DNA of 64,000 nt from Tolypocladium sp. Sup5 PDA-1 (Eukaryota > Ascomycota > Sordariomycetes > Hypocreales > Ophiocordycipitaceae): positions 1 to 64,000 of the forward strand of contig JPHH03000083.1 in the NCBI GenBank assembly GCA_000750105.3, read 5' to 3'. How positions within the stretch are numbered: the first letter of the stretch is position 1; each line of letters opens with the position of its first letter. Made by a program: the position numbers and the translations under genes. Shown here piece after piece: positions 20,456 to 31,125 of the stretch. Under the pieces are notes generated by a model. The model saw only the letters and a list, made by a program, of their open reading frames with translations. It searched no databases and was not told where the DNA came from.

Positions 20456-20914
20456 ATGGCAGGCCGTGTTTCCCTAGGCAGCGGTCCTTATCCGCTATAC
20501 CACACTGATTTCCGCCACAGCAACCTCATTATCGATACTGACTACAACATTCTTAGCGTCGTCGACTGGGAAGACGCGTCGACCGTGCCATGGGAGGCGG
20601 TGGAGTTTCCGCTGTTCCTAAGCACGACACCGCCGCCGATGGATGCGCCGTGGAATTACGATGATGAGGGACTGCCTACAGACCCTTCTGTGAGACAGGT
20701 TGGGGACGAGCGAGATGAGTATGTGCGGTTCGTGAGGGAGGCGGAGGTGGAGAGGGGAGTGGACCGGAACTTGTCGACGACGCTGGCCAATCGAACCGTG
20801 CAGAACCTGGCGGGGGCATTGAAGCTGTTTCTCGATCCGGGCAAGATTGGGTTCTATTGCAAAGTGCTTGAGCAGTTCTCCGCCGACGCCGAAAGCAGCG
20901 GTGATCTGCTGTAG
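20456..20914 (+). pseudogene. APH-type phosphotransferase, C-terminal fragment
   Basis: The 152-codon frame reads LYHTDFRHSNLIID, then LSVVDWEDASTVPWE, which match the catalytic loop (H-x-D-x4-N) and the metal-binding aspartate motif of aminoglycoside phosphotransferase-like small-molecule kinases. The N-terminal ATP-binding lobe is missing and the 180 bases upstream do not supply it. The ATG used is probably fortuitous. The fragment may or may not be transcribed. Confidence 0.65.
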
Positions 20915-22123
20915 GCAACCCTGCGGCCTACCTGTTCTCGGCCATTCTGGGCGGCTCTTTGCTGTAGTTCATCACCAAGATGAAACATGCTTTACTCGTC
21001 TTTAATATTGGCTGATATTGGCTGAGACACGGGAAGGACGCTACTGGGCAGCAGACAGCCCTATTGATCCCCAGGCTGGACCAAATCTGGCGTTCTCGAC
21101 GGGAACAAGGTAGTGCTTCGGCGAGCGACAGGCACTTCTTCAGTTAAAGACAACCGCAACGCTCTTGATGTGGAACTTCGCGTTTGGTCATGTTGAGGAG
21201 CCATCGAGTGAGTGCGTTATCAAGGAAAGGCTGGTGAATCTCCCAGCAAATTGTATTGTTAAGCTTTCAAAACTATGATGAGATGAATATATATATATAC
21301 CTGGGCAGGATCAGTGTAGATAGGCACAACGAAAACCAGCAATGATCGATTTGATCGTCGATCGATGTCGATCGATCGATTTCAATTAGTGATCGATCGA
21401 TATAAATCGGTCGATCAGGGCTCGGAATCAATCTATACGATCGATTTCGAAGCCTGCTCAAGCCTCAACAAACTGCAAAGCGGGAATATGCAGCCGGCGT
21501 CTACAGCAACCCAACAGGTTCGCATCAGGCCACTAAACGAAGGCCTGGAAAAGCGTGTCTGCGCGTCAGCCAACCCGGCCAACAAAGGTAGAGTACATAC
21601 TTTGGCAACGTGCATATGAGGTGAACTATAAGTGGCGACCCTACATCTCCTTCACTCTCAACTTATCGTTCGTGACGTTCTACCCCTTAAACTATTAGCA
21701 CAAAAGACATTCTCGATAATGAAACTGTAGATTTCGGCAGACGACAGAATTTTTATGTCTCAAGAAGCACTCGTTATCAAAATACTGTGCCAGAATGTTG
21801 GGCCGTCGTTTACGTGGAGAAGACAAAAGCAAGATTATTTTTCGGGTTTCCCCGTCTAAATGGCAAGGAGTTGTTGGTTATACCCACGGCCCGGATCGAT
21901 GCATATGTCGGCAAACGCTCTGCCTTAGGACCTGAGTCAATCTATGTCTCGGCAGGGTCGTCATCTCAATATTGGAGGTCATCGACGCTCTCTGTGAGGG
22001 AGGCGCTTGTCCATGGCCGTCATTGGAGAAGGGCAGACAGAGACGTTGCCAACGGCACTTACTTACGGCACTGCTTCGTCAGCCGTGTCTCAGGATAATC
22101 TGTTACAGTTGCTGCTGGCACAT
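20915..22123. other. Intergenic, AT-rich in part
   Basis: Contains the GATCGAT-rich cluster listed separately. Other frames (for example 21787-22098) have no domain. Confidence 0.4.
21342..21445. repeat. Cluster of GATCGAT palindromes
   Basis: The motif GATCGAT or near variants appears about eleven times in roughly 100 bases with uneven spacing. Each unit is palindromic, so the stretch can form cruciform-like structures. It is not a regular tandem repeat. Confidence 0.7.
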
Positions 22124-22130
22124 TATATAA
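22124..22130 (+). promoter_or_regulatory. TATA box of the ice-binding protein gene
   Basis: TATATAA occurs 199 bases before ATG 22329. A C/T-rich leader follows it (22165-22330), as in many strongly expressed fungal genes. Confidence 0.5.
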
Positions 22131-22328
22131 TGGGCTATCCCCTCTAGGAGATTTCTAATGAACATTCACAAATCCATCACCTCTACTTCACTACCTTCAA
22201 TCAAGACACACTTCACTTCCCTCGTTACTCCTTCACTCTCTCGCTGTTCCTCCATTCACCTGCGCCTCGACTTAACCAGATCAACTCAACCTTTCAACCG
22301 AATTCACACTTCGAAAACTTCCATCACT

Positions 22329-23054
22329 ATGAAGTTCACTATCTTCAGCGCCTCCAGGCTCGCCCTCGTCGCTCTTGTCACCGCACAATTCAGCGACCTC
22401 AGCCTCGCTCATCCCACCGTCGAGAAACGCGGACCACCCATCGTAATGGGACTCGCCAAAACATATGGCGCAATCGCAGCCACAACCCTCACCAGCACCG
22501 GCGCTACATTAATCACCGGAGACTGCGGCGCCTGCCCCGGGACAGCGATCACCAGCTTCCCTCCTTGCACGGGCGTGACAGTCGCCGGCGGAACCGCCGC
22601 CTGCGATGCCGAGGCCGCCTGTCTCAGCGCATACACCAACGCCCAAGCTGTGACGCCCACCATCGCTCTGTCAGTCCCTGATCTCGGAAGCCTGACTTTG
22701 GTACCCGGCGCGTACACGTTCCCTACATCCGCCGTCACGCTCACTGGAATTCTCACATTGAATGGCGCATCGAATGCTAATGGCCAATTCATCTTCTTGA
22801 TCACGACTACTTTTGGTGCAATGCGGGCTTCCCAGGTCAAATTGATTAATGGTGCTCAGGCGGGCAATGTCTATTTCATTGTGGGGTCTTCGGCGACGGT
22901 GGGTGTGGCGGCGGCGCTGCAGGGGAATATTCTAGCCTATACTTCTATAGCGGTTAGCAGTGAGGCGAGCAATAAGGGGACTTTCTGTGCTCTAAATGGG
23001 GGTGTTACGCTGATAGATAATGCGCTTACCGCTCAGCCTACTTGCACAACCTAG
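22329..23054 (+). CDS. Secreted ice-binding protein (DUF3494 family)
   Basis: From ATG 22329 the frame encodes 241 residues without introns. Residues 1-27 are a signal peptide ending near LSLA. The rest follows the DUF3494 beta-solenoid pattern: TSTGATLITGDCGACPGTAI, FPPCTGV, DLGSLTLVPGAYTF, LTGILTLNG, FIFLITTTF, LINGAQAGNVYFIVGSSATVG, LQGNILAYTSI and FCALNGGVTLIDN. DUF3494 proteins bind ice crystals and protect against freezing or recrystallisation; adhesive roles exist too. The family is patchy in fungi and often attributed to horizontal transfer. The frame is open 57 codons further upstream but that part is leader-like. Two extra Cys near the N-terminus could form a disulphide. Confidence 0.88.
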   Translation: MKFTIFSASRLALVALVTAQFSDLSLAHPTVEKRGPPIVMGLAKTYGAIAATTLTSTGATLITGDCGACPGTAITSFPPCTGVTVAGGTAACDAEAACLSAYTNAQAVTPTIALSVPDLGSLTLVPGAYTFPTSAVTLTGILTLNGASNANGQFIFLITTTFGAMRASQVKLINGAQAGNVYFIVGSSATVGVAAALQGNILAYTSIAVSSEASNKGTFCALNGGVTLIDNALTAQPTCTT

Positions 23055-25035
23055 TCGTGTGAGCAGTATTAGCGACGTGATGGATGGGCGAATTGTGGCC
23101 TGGCCAGGCTGGCTTCACCTACCACGAGCTCGGAGCCGGCAGGCATCACACCGGATACCCACGCTGAGGGTCGAGAGCGGCGACGCCACCAACCCCCTAC
23201 TTCTTGTCGCCACCCATTTCCCGTGGCCGAGGAGTTCGCGGACCGCGTCAGGATGACCATCGCGGAGCGCATCGACCCTTTGCGCGGCTCGTCCGGCTCG
23301 GCATCAAGATCGTCTCCTCCTAGCTATGGCAGGCAGGTGTACGCCATAGCGGCCCCGCCCGCAGCATGGCTGTAACGAACGACTCGCTGCAGTTGCTCCC
23401 TCGTCGAAGAAGGCCTACCCTATCACCTCAAGGGAGCTGCCGCCGCCGTCTCTAGCTGGTGTTAGTTCTCGTCGCTGATTTAAGCGGCCAAAATAGAGAC
23501 AGCGACGAGCGCCGGACGAGCGCTACCAGCCCTTGTTGCCGGTGTAGTTCTGCAAGGAAGGACCTTGCGTAGCATGCATAATGGAAGACAGTCCTGGGTG
23601 AGGATCAAAGTCGATGGGTTGCTGAACCGACCGCGCACCCTGAGCATGGACCTGGTTGACCAAAATGGTTGGTCACACGCCCAAGACGTTGTGTTTACTC
23701 CGTACAGTTTAAGCAACCGCTCGCGCATGTGCTAGTTGGTCCGTTTTTTCTAGCCCCCACACCAATGATGCGGAGCGAGGCCGCCGTAAAAGCCTGACCA
23801 GGTGTGCGAGCTTTGACTACCGCGGTCCCCCGTGTTTGATTTCACAGCAACGGAGAATCCGGGTTGATGCCAAGCCGTGTCGATGCTAAAGCAACTTTCG
23901 GTTTCAACGCAATGGGCAATGGCGATAATATCACCCTCTTTGGCCAGCGGCGGTGCCAGCAAACGAACACCTTCGTTGAGCGCACAATTGCGAATTGGTG
24001 GCTGCAGCCGCCTCCAACAGTGGCAGTGCAGCTATGCAGTGACTGCGAAAGATCAGGCGAGTTAGCGATCTCGGGGATCGCTAGCATTAAAAGCCAAGTT
24101 CTTGGTGCCCGTTTTCTTTCAGGGATATGGGACGTGAGCCTCTCGGCTGACCTACTCTAGAGCGCGACAGAATGTCCGGCGAAGCTCTCTGAAGAGGCTG
24201 GCATCCCTTCTTGGTCATGGGCGTCTATACTTGGTCCTGTTCGCGCAGGCGGACATGATCCAACGTCGCCAGCAGTGGAATTGTGCGGCACAAGCATCCA
24301 CGGAACTGAAAGACAAGTTCTATATTTACGCGGTAGAATCCTTCAATGCAGCGTGGACATCGACAAGCAGCCTCGAGGCGTATCCTAATCCTAACCCGGA
24401 ACCTTATACGACTAATATGTCTTCCCTAACGTCTATAATATCCTCTACGTCGTCCCGTGCTCGGAAAACTAGGGCTACGGAATTAGGGGCGGTATATCGA
24501 CGAGGAGGTAGTAGTATCGAGATGATTATCGCCCCCGCTGCCGCTATAGTAGGGATGATACTATAGCCCAAAAAGCCACTATCCTAGGATTCGAGGTCGA
24601 ATGGACGATAATATTAAACACACGTCTTGAATCATTTTCTTCCCTATGATCCGCAGCGGGGTTGGAGTTTGGGGTTGCAGGACAAGAGCATAGAAGTCCA
24701 TAAACGTAGTAAAAGCAGGCATCATATACCGTTAGTTCCAGTCCCACTGGCACTCGAGTAAGGGCCGCAAAGTTACATACTTCCAAACTATTCTGTAGTT
24801 ATGCTAGTCGCAATGGTTCCCCGGTCACTTCGTTACCTACAGCATGCAGGGAGCTTAATGTCAAGCTGCCAATGGTCTTAACACCATTACATTCAGCACC
24901 GTCGTGAATCATGGCCATTTGACACACAACTTGAACCAATACGTCTGCTTCATCGAGGGACCCTTGTTCAGAATGTTGCTATCTGCTTCCAGCGTTGAAT
25001 ACATTTAATCTTGTCTTCAATGTTTCATACGTCTC
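23055..25035. other. Intergenic, about 2 kb, no supported gene
   Basis: One frame at 24255-24566 (from an ATG) ends in a hydrophobic tail (IIAPAAAIVGMIL) that resembles a GPI-anchor or membrane tail, but codon use and lack of a family keep it below calling level. Confidence 0.35.
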
Positions 25036-27330
25036 CTACTCCCCTTTTCTCGTCACCTCGGCCACCTTGCCACCCGCCATGCGCACAACTACATCCGCAT
25101 CACCGGTCGCATCCAAGCGATGGCTCACGGTAACGATGGTGTGCCCGGGAAACGCCTCCCTCACAACTTTCCGCATGTCCACATCCGTCGCCTCATCCAC
25201 GCTGCTCGTCGGCTCGTCTAGGAGCACGATGCCGCCTCGGTCTTGTTATTCTGCACCATGAGGAGAGCTCGCGCGAGGGAGAACAGCTGCTTCTGCCCAC
25301 CCGAGAGTCCTACATCGTCGAGCTCGCCGTCGAGGCCGCCGCGTTTGCTTACCGTGTCCCAGAGGCCGACGCGTGTTAGTGCGTGCTCCATGGCTTCCGC
25401 TTCCTTCTCGTCGTCGTTGGCTAATCCTGCTTCCCCTGATGAGGAGAATTGGGTGAGGTTGTAGCGCACTGAGCCAGGGAGCTCGACAGGGTCCTGGGGG
25501 GTTGTGACGATGCGGGAGCGGAGAGCTTGACGGGTAATACGCGATATGTCCAGTCCGTCGATGGTAATGCGCCCGGACTCCAACTCAAGCAAGTGCAACA
25601 ATGCGAGAATGAGAGACGATTTGCCGCTGCCGGTCCGGCCGATGATCAAGACCTTTTGTCCTGGCCGCAGCTCCAGGTCGACATTCCGAAGTGCAGACTG
25701 CGATTGGACGTCATCGATGCTGTGTTGTAGACATGGTCAACTGGCTTTGTTTACCATGTCTGCCGGAGATCAACTTGACTTACTTATATTTTGCCGTGAC
25801 GCCTGTCATCTAAATGGAACCTCCTTGCGGCCACCCACTAGGCGGCGTCTCATCTTCTATCTCCAAGGACTGTGCTTTGGTTTCGGCAAGAAAACTATTG
25901 AGCCGGGCGCGCCAAGAGAAGTCTCCAGTCCGGTCCACGAGTTGATGAGCATTGAAAGGCTCTGATTGAACTCCATGACATTCAGCAGAGCAAGCCCAAT
26001 GGACCCCTGAGTTGCCGTATGGGAGAACCCCAGCGCGCACCCGACAAGCACAATCGCGATAGCCGCAACGAAGACGTCGAGAACTACATTCAACCATCGT
26101 TGAATGCAGTACCTGTGTCGGGCTCGGTTAGTCACACCCATCTACAGCTCTCAAGGGTGCCCATTTGAAGTGCCAGACCTCGATGGAATCAATAGCAGAA
26201 GGAATCCCCTGGAAGGGAGGGACGATACTTTACTTACACCATGTAATACGGCTTTTGCGAGTGCTCAAGCTGCCGCAGGTTCTCATTCATCAAGTCCTGC
26301 TTCCAGCCAAATGCACGAACCGTGATGATACCAGCGGTGGTTTCCGTGAACAGTCGATACAACAGAGACTTGGCTTCCAGATCTAGATGTCGCATTTAGC
26401 GGGACGTGCGAAGGTAGAATTTTTGGATGGCGTAGATGGCCAGCATGCAGAATGGAATAATGGCTGCGACGTAGGTTGCGCCTGATGCTATGAGCGCTGT
26501 GCCGGCAATCACGTTGTACACGTCTGATATGGTGCACACAAAGTAAGCTTTGTAATTTGTCCTTGGGTGGATTGGTTGCTTACCGAATGATGTCGTGAAC
26601 GCAGCCATAGGAAGGACTTGATCCACCAACGTCATATCTTGACTGAATATACGAAGACGGTGAGCATGTGTGCTAGGTGCTAGATGCCTTCAATTGCATG
26701 TACATACCGGTTCAGGATTGTGCTGACGTCCGCTGTTGTGAAGAACCCCAGCGGTGCCCTAAAAGTCGATCAGCAAACGCTTAGGTATTCATGCATGACA
26801 GTGCCGTACCTGAGGACGGCATCGAGTAGAAGCCAGTGCAGGTGTTGAGCGGACTTTGGGACCAGGATAATCATAAAGTAGCTGCAGCTTAATGTCAGTT
26901 ACCAGGAATTTGGAGTTGGCGGCAGTGGCAAGACTAACTATACGCAAACTCCCGAAACAAGACGCAGAGCAAGCCGAAACCTAGGTAGCCTCCAAAATAC
27001 GCTGCGGCATGATTCGCAGTACCGCTTTCTGTCCAAACGCGAAGCCATATCTCTGGAAAGGGCTGAAAGTTAGCAAATCATCACCGACTCAAAACTGCGT
27101 CGTGACACGTACGGGGTACTCTTCCCGAGAATATGTAGCCGGCAGCAAACACAAGCCAACCGATAAACAAAAGGGGACCAACGGAGTTGAGATAGAACTC
27201 GTATCAGCTCAAGTCTCCAATCTTCCTTGTCAGTTCGTTTGCAGAGGCATTCTGAGCGAAGCCTTTGCCTTGATGTTTGTCTGCGGCGGACTTATCCACT
27301 GGACCTTCTGATCCGGGTAGTTGATCCTTC
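25036..27330 (-). pseudogene. ABC-C transporter remnant (second membrane domain and NBD2)
   Basis: The minus strand keeps, in order, the linker ELTRKIGDLS, several membrane-domain exons separated by introns near 27060-27120, 26880-26940, 26760-26820 and 26520-26590, then NBD2 with Walker A (GRTGSGKSS), signature LSGGQ, Walker B (LLDEPTSS) and H-loop (TVSHRLD). Family: multidrug-resistance-associated full transporters. Lesions seen: a TGA right after ELTRKIGDLS (about 27204), a TAA after KFYLRTSR (about 26398), a frameshift near 25930 and a frameshift between LSGGQ and Walker B (about 25230). The first membrane domain and NBD1 are absent. It cannot make a working transporter. Confidence 0.85.
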
Positions 27331-27399
27331 TCTTCCCCGGACCGAAGGGTCTTCAGGTAGTCTTCACCTTTGCCGTTGGCGATCGAATCCAGTGGAAAG

Positions 27400-27790
27400 G
27401 AAAAGCCTGGATATCGCGCGTACCGTGGCGGACCCGGATTGGCAACATGACCAGTCGTCTTGTTTGGATCCGGGACAATCCAGTCCTGGAAGGGCAGCTC
27501 CCCCACCCCAATCATCTTTTGCAGATGGGCGCCAGGTGTAGGAGAGGGCGACATATCGTGACTCCGTAAAGGCATTGATGTTCCGCTTCAGGACTGGCAG
27601 TCTCACTCACAGCCTGCCTCTGGTCGTTTTATCCTTTGTCCAACCAGATGCCACAAGCTCGGGACTGCGTAGGTTGATGTCCTCGGAAAAAAGCATAAAG
27701 CGGCGGTAGTTTATCAGGGAGGATAGGTGTTGTCCATTCACAGTGTTTTGGGTCGCATACGGCATGGCAGTAGCGACAGGACTTCCAAGA
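27400..27790 (-). pseudogene. HET-domain fragment
   Basis: Minus-strand frames read FTESRYVALSYTW and, further upstream, LSSLINYRRFMLFSEDINLRSPELV. YVALSYTWG-like sequence opens the heterokaryon-incompatibility (HET) domain of fungal allorecognition proteins. The frame is interrupted and runs into the ABC-C linker in a shifted frame, so two unrelated gene remnants are joined here. Confidence 0.5.
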
Positions 27791-27819
27791 CGCTTGCAGA
27801 GACCTTCTGATGCAGGAAA

Positions 27820-28942
27820 TATCGCGGTGTCGGGATGATTGAGATGCCGGGATGACTGAGGTGCCGAGGTGACTGAAATGCCAAGAAACCCGAGATGGCA
27901 GGATGACGGGTGGGAGGTGCAGCTACGATGGATTCCAGCACATGTCGGAGTGCCAGGCAATGAAGCGGCGGACCGAGCTGCAAAGGAGGCCTCTGGCTAC
28001 AACCCGACCACGCAAAAACATGGTGAACCGCCGCCAGAACCAGACTCTCTGCGGGTCTTAATGGCAACCACGAAATCTACCATCCGCAAGTCAATGAAGG
28101 GGGAATGGGAGATGGCCTGGGAAAAGGCCAAGCACGGCAGAGAGCTCTTCAAACTGGGAGTCCGGCCGGGAAAGAACGTACTCACCACACATGCTGGCAC
28201 ACATAGAGCGATCAGCTCGGTCATCACGCAGATGCGCACGGGCAAGATCAGCCTGCGCGCTTACCTCGACACCATCAAGTCCGACACCGACGAATGCCAA
28301 TGCGGCCACGGACGTCAAACGGTGCGGCACATCCTGCTCGAATGCTGACGAACGACATCAAATGTGGGCAGGCAAGCATCCATGCGTTGACATCAAGCGC
28401 ATTCTCTGTAGCTCTTCAATGGCAGTACAAGCAGCCAAGATGATCCTCAGGACGGGACTTCTGGGTCAATTCCGGGCAGTCCCATCCACAGTACTCGAAT
28501 ACACATAGCGAAGACGAGTGAATACTGGTATACAGAAGCAGAGGAGGGCCAGGAAAGGTCTGACAAGTACACAGATGCAGAATAGCTAGAAGGACTATTA
28601 GTAAAGGTGTAACTGCCCGGAGCAGAAGGGGAAGCTTAACTGACAGGAACGGCCTGGCCCATGAAAGCGAAGGGCGGAAACACCTGTATTTATAGTTGTA
28701 CGCTGCATAGCTGCCACTAGGGCGGTTGGGACAGCCTATGAATAAAACAAACAAACAAACAAACAAACCGAGATGGCAGGAAGGTCGAGATGCTGGGATG
28801 GTTGGGATGCTGGGAAGACCAAGATGCCGGGAAGACTGAGATGCCGGGAAGACCGAGATGCTGGGATGGTCGAGATGCTGGGAAGACCGAGATGCTGGGA
28901 AGACCGACATGCTGGGAAGACCAAGATGCCGGGAAGACGAAC
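27820..28942 (+). repeat. 17-bp minisatellite, split by a LINE insertion
   Basis: Units such as GATGCTGGGAAGACCGA repeat with period 17 and 1-4 differences, at 27820-27903 and again at 28768-28942. The array is continuous once the inserted element at 27904-28767 is removed. The period is not a multiple of three and the array is not coding. Confidence 0.85.
27904..28767 (+). mobile_element. 5'-truncated non-LTR retrotransposon (LINE)
   Basis: The segment encodes the C-terminal part of a LINE polyprotein: RNase H motif RWIPAHVGVPGNEAADRAA, a linker, and a closing zinc knuckle CQCGHGRQTVRHILLEC with stop at 28346-28348. It ends with an AAAC-repeat tail (28743-28767). Flanking it are 14-base direct repeats CCGAGATGGCAGGA at 27890-27903 and 28768-28781, which are target-site duplications. 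Fungal Tad-like LINEs have this domain order; clade is inference. The truncation explains the missing reverse transcriptase. Confidence 0.9.
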
Positions 28943-29510
28943 TGAGAGCCTTAGGGTCGCACCAAACAGTGAACAAGAAAATTCCAAGTCGCCTCCATCC
29001 ACATATCAATTTTCGAACCTCCAGGTAGGAACGTCGCTTGTAGCATTGTCCACAACCTGCCGCCACAATGTGGTAGTGTGCCCCAAGGGAATAAATGTGG
29101 TACAGCAAAGTAGCCAGAAACAGCCAGCGATTGTCACACTCATCGGCTGTTGCAGTTTGTGACTGGACGGTGGGCCAGAAATACTCTCCTACACATGGTA
29201 GAGCTACAGCAGTAAATTGTCGAGTGTGAGAATAAAGCTCTTTATGGCAAACCTACTTGCGGCACCGTCCTGCAAGCCCGTTAACTCGCGCCGAGGCAAC
29301 GATTTGGTCGCAAATCAATCTTCGGCAGCAAGAAAGACGTAAATAGCCACATCGTTCCCCTGGTCGAGGGTACACAATCTCATTCGTCCCCATACCAGAC
29401 GAAACGGTTTGCCACAACGGTTGGACGACCGGTCTTCCGCAGCTTGCAGTCGTCTCTTTCAAACCATCGACCTTGTCTAGGGTAGAGGATAATGGCTTGC
29501 AGCGTGCCTC
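28943..29510. other. Intergenic, no supported gene
   Basis: Probably the upstream region of the CFEM receptor gene. No clear TATA motif. Confidence 0.35.
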
Positions 29511-30934
29511 ATGATGAGACTAGATTTTTTTGTATCCGCAGCAGCAGTGCTGTCATGTCTCGTCCAAGCGACCAGCTCGCCAAAGCCAGTTGCTGAAATC
29601 ATCGCAGGCCTGCCATCCTCACCTCATTACATCCTTTACCATTGCAATTCCGACATTCTGTTAGTGCTGATCAAATGATGTTTTGGCTTTAAGATCCCCT
29701 GTTTAGCTTCCGCCACCGCGAATTCTACATGCGTGGTGACTGACGTTCGATGCCTTTGCTCCGGCGACGCCTGGCAGGAGGATGCCAGTCGCTGCATTCA
29801 AGCCTCCTGCCCACTCTCACAAGCGCTCTGCAAGTTTCCCTGCACCAAGTTTGCATATTTACCTCGGCTATAGGCCTTGCGGCTAATCATTTTGTAATGC
29901 AGTTACGAAAAATGCCACTCAGACGGCATGCAGTGTTCCTGTTCGAGATAAAGCGGCCAGGTATAACACAACAGCAATTCTTTTGGGGGTGATAACTATC
30001 CTAATCACCGCCACACGCCTTAAATTTAAGCAGTTCTTCAGCCATGCTAAGGCTCTTGATCCTGACGATTGGGCCATCCTGGGGACAGCAGCTATCTGCA
30101 TATGCGGCATGTTAATCGGTGTCGAGGGCCTAACGGCTTATGGACTTGGCAAGGATATTTGGACCTTAACTACCTCTGAGATCGCCAAGTTCGCTCTTTA
30201 CTTCTACGTCATGGAAATCCTTTACCTTTCAGGTATATCACTCATCAAACTCAGCTTATCGCTTTTCTACCTCAAAATATTTTCCGGCTTGACGATACGA
30301 CGTTTGCTTTGGGGTACCGTTATCCTCAACATTTCTTACGGGTTTGTCTTCATTGTCACTGCTATCTTCCAATGCTCACCCGTCAACTACTACTGGAAGC
30401 AGTATCTTGATGGATCACGAGGTCATTGTGTCAATATCAATCTTTTCGGGTGGCTTCATGCTGCGATCGGCGTCGCTGTCGACTTCTGGATGATAGCACT
30501 CCCGCTCAGCCAAGTTATCAATCTATGGCTGCACTGGAAGAAGAAGATCGGAGTGGCTATCATGTTTTTACTCGGAACATTGTGAGTCTTTGGCTTCACC
30601 CCCACGGCAGCAATGTAGCATCCGGTCTCTCACCTCCGCTAACATGGAGTGTTTCAGCGTTACAGTAGTTTCCATCCTTCGTTTGCACTCACTGATTTAT
30701 TTTGCCAACTCGAGCAACCCAACATGGGACCAATGGACGACGGCTTATTGGTCAATCATCGAGATCAACGTCGGCATGATTTGCACTTGCCTGCCATCGC
30801 TTCGGTTAATATTCGTTCGTCTGTTTCCGAGAAAAACAGGGACGTCGAATTCAGCATACTATCAACATGATGTTGTCAGTGGGACAAGGAATACACATCG
30901 AGGCAAAACTGTGCACACTGAAGAAGTCATGTAA
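29511..30934 (+). CDS. CFEM-domain seven-helix receptor-like protein (Pth11 class)
   Basis: Exon 1 from ATG 29511 gives a signal peptide and a CFEM-type lead (PVAEIIAGLPS). Exon 2 (about 29694-29829) holds the CFEM core PCLASATANSTC, TDVRCLC, C, C. Exon 3 (29903-30581) starts with the last CFEM Cys (TQTACSVPVRD) and continues into membrane helices; exon 4 (30658-30934) completes them. Family members are membrane sensors, some needed for host recognition. Intron 2 (29830-29902) has a GC-AG boundary (GCAAGT donor, GCTAATC branch). Oddities: the first CFEM cysteine is not visible, and no in-frame join of exon 1 to exon 2 was found (the GTTAGT donor at 29660 gives the wrong phase), so exon 1 is uncertain or damaged. 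The receptor body is intact. Confidence 0.75.
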
Positions 30935-31125
30935 CATTCCTCCACAGAGTCCCGCACCAGCAAAATCACTCCCTCTTAAACACCGGCTCGACGGCCCTTG
31001 TTTCCAGTTAACACCCATACATAGCTAGTGACATAGCTTTTGACATCTCATTCAATGAAATGGCCATGTGGATCTCAAAGCCGGCATCTTTACAGTGCCC
31101 GTCGTCATCCTACAACCAGGCCGTT

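Noticed and set aside
24231..24566. 111-codon frame with a GPI-like tail
   Set aside because: No family, no signal peptide at its ATG, and odd codon use; left as a note in the gap entry.
27869..27903. ATG upstream of the LINE RNase H frame as its start codon
   Set aside because: It lies in the minisatellite outside the target duplication, so it is fortuitous; the element is simply 5'-truncated.
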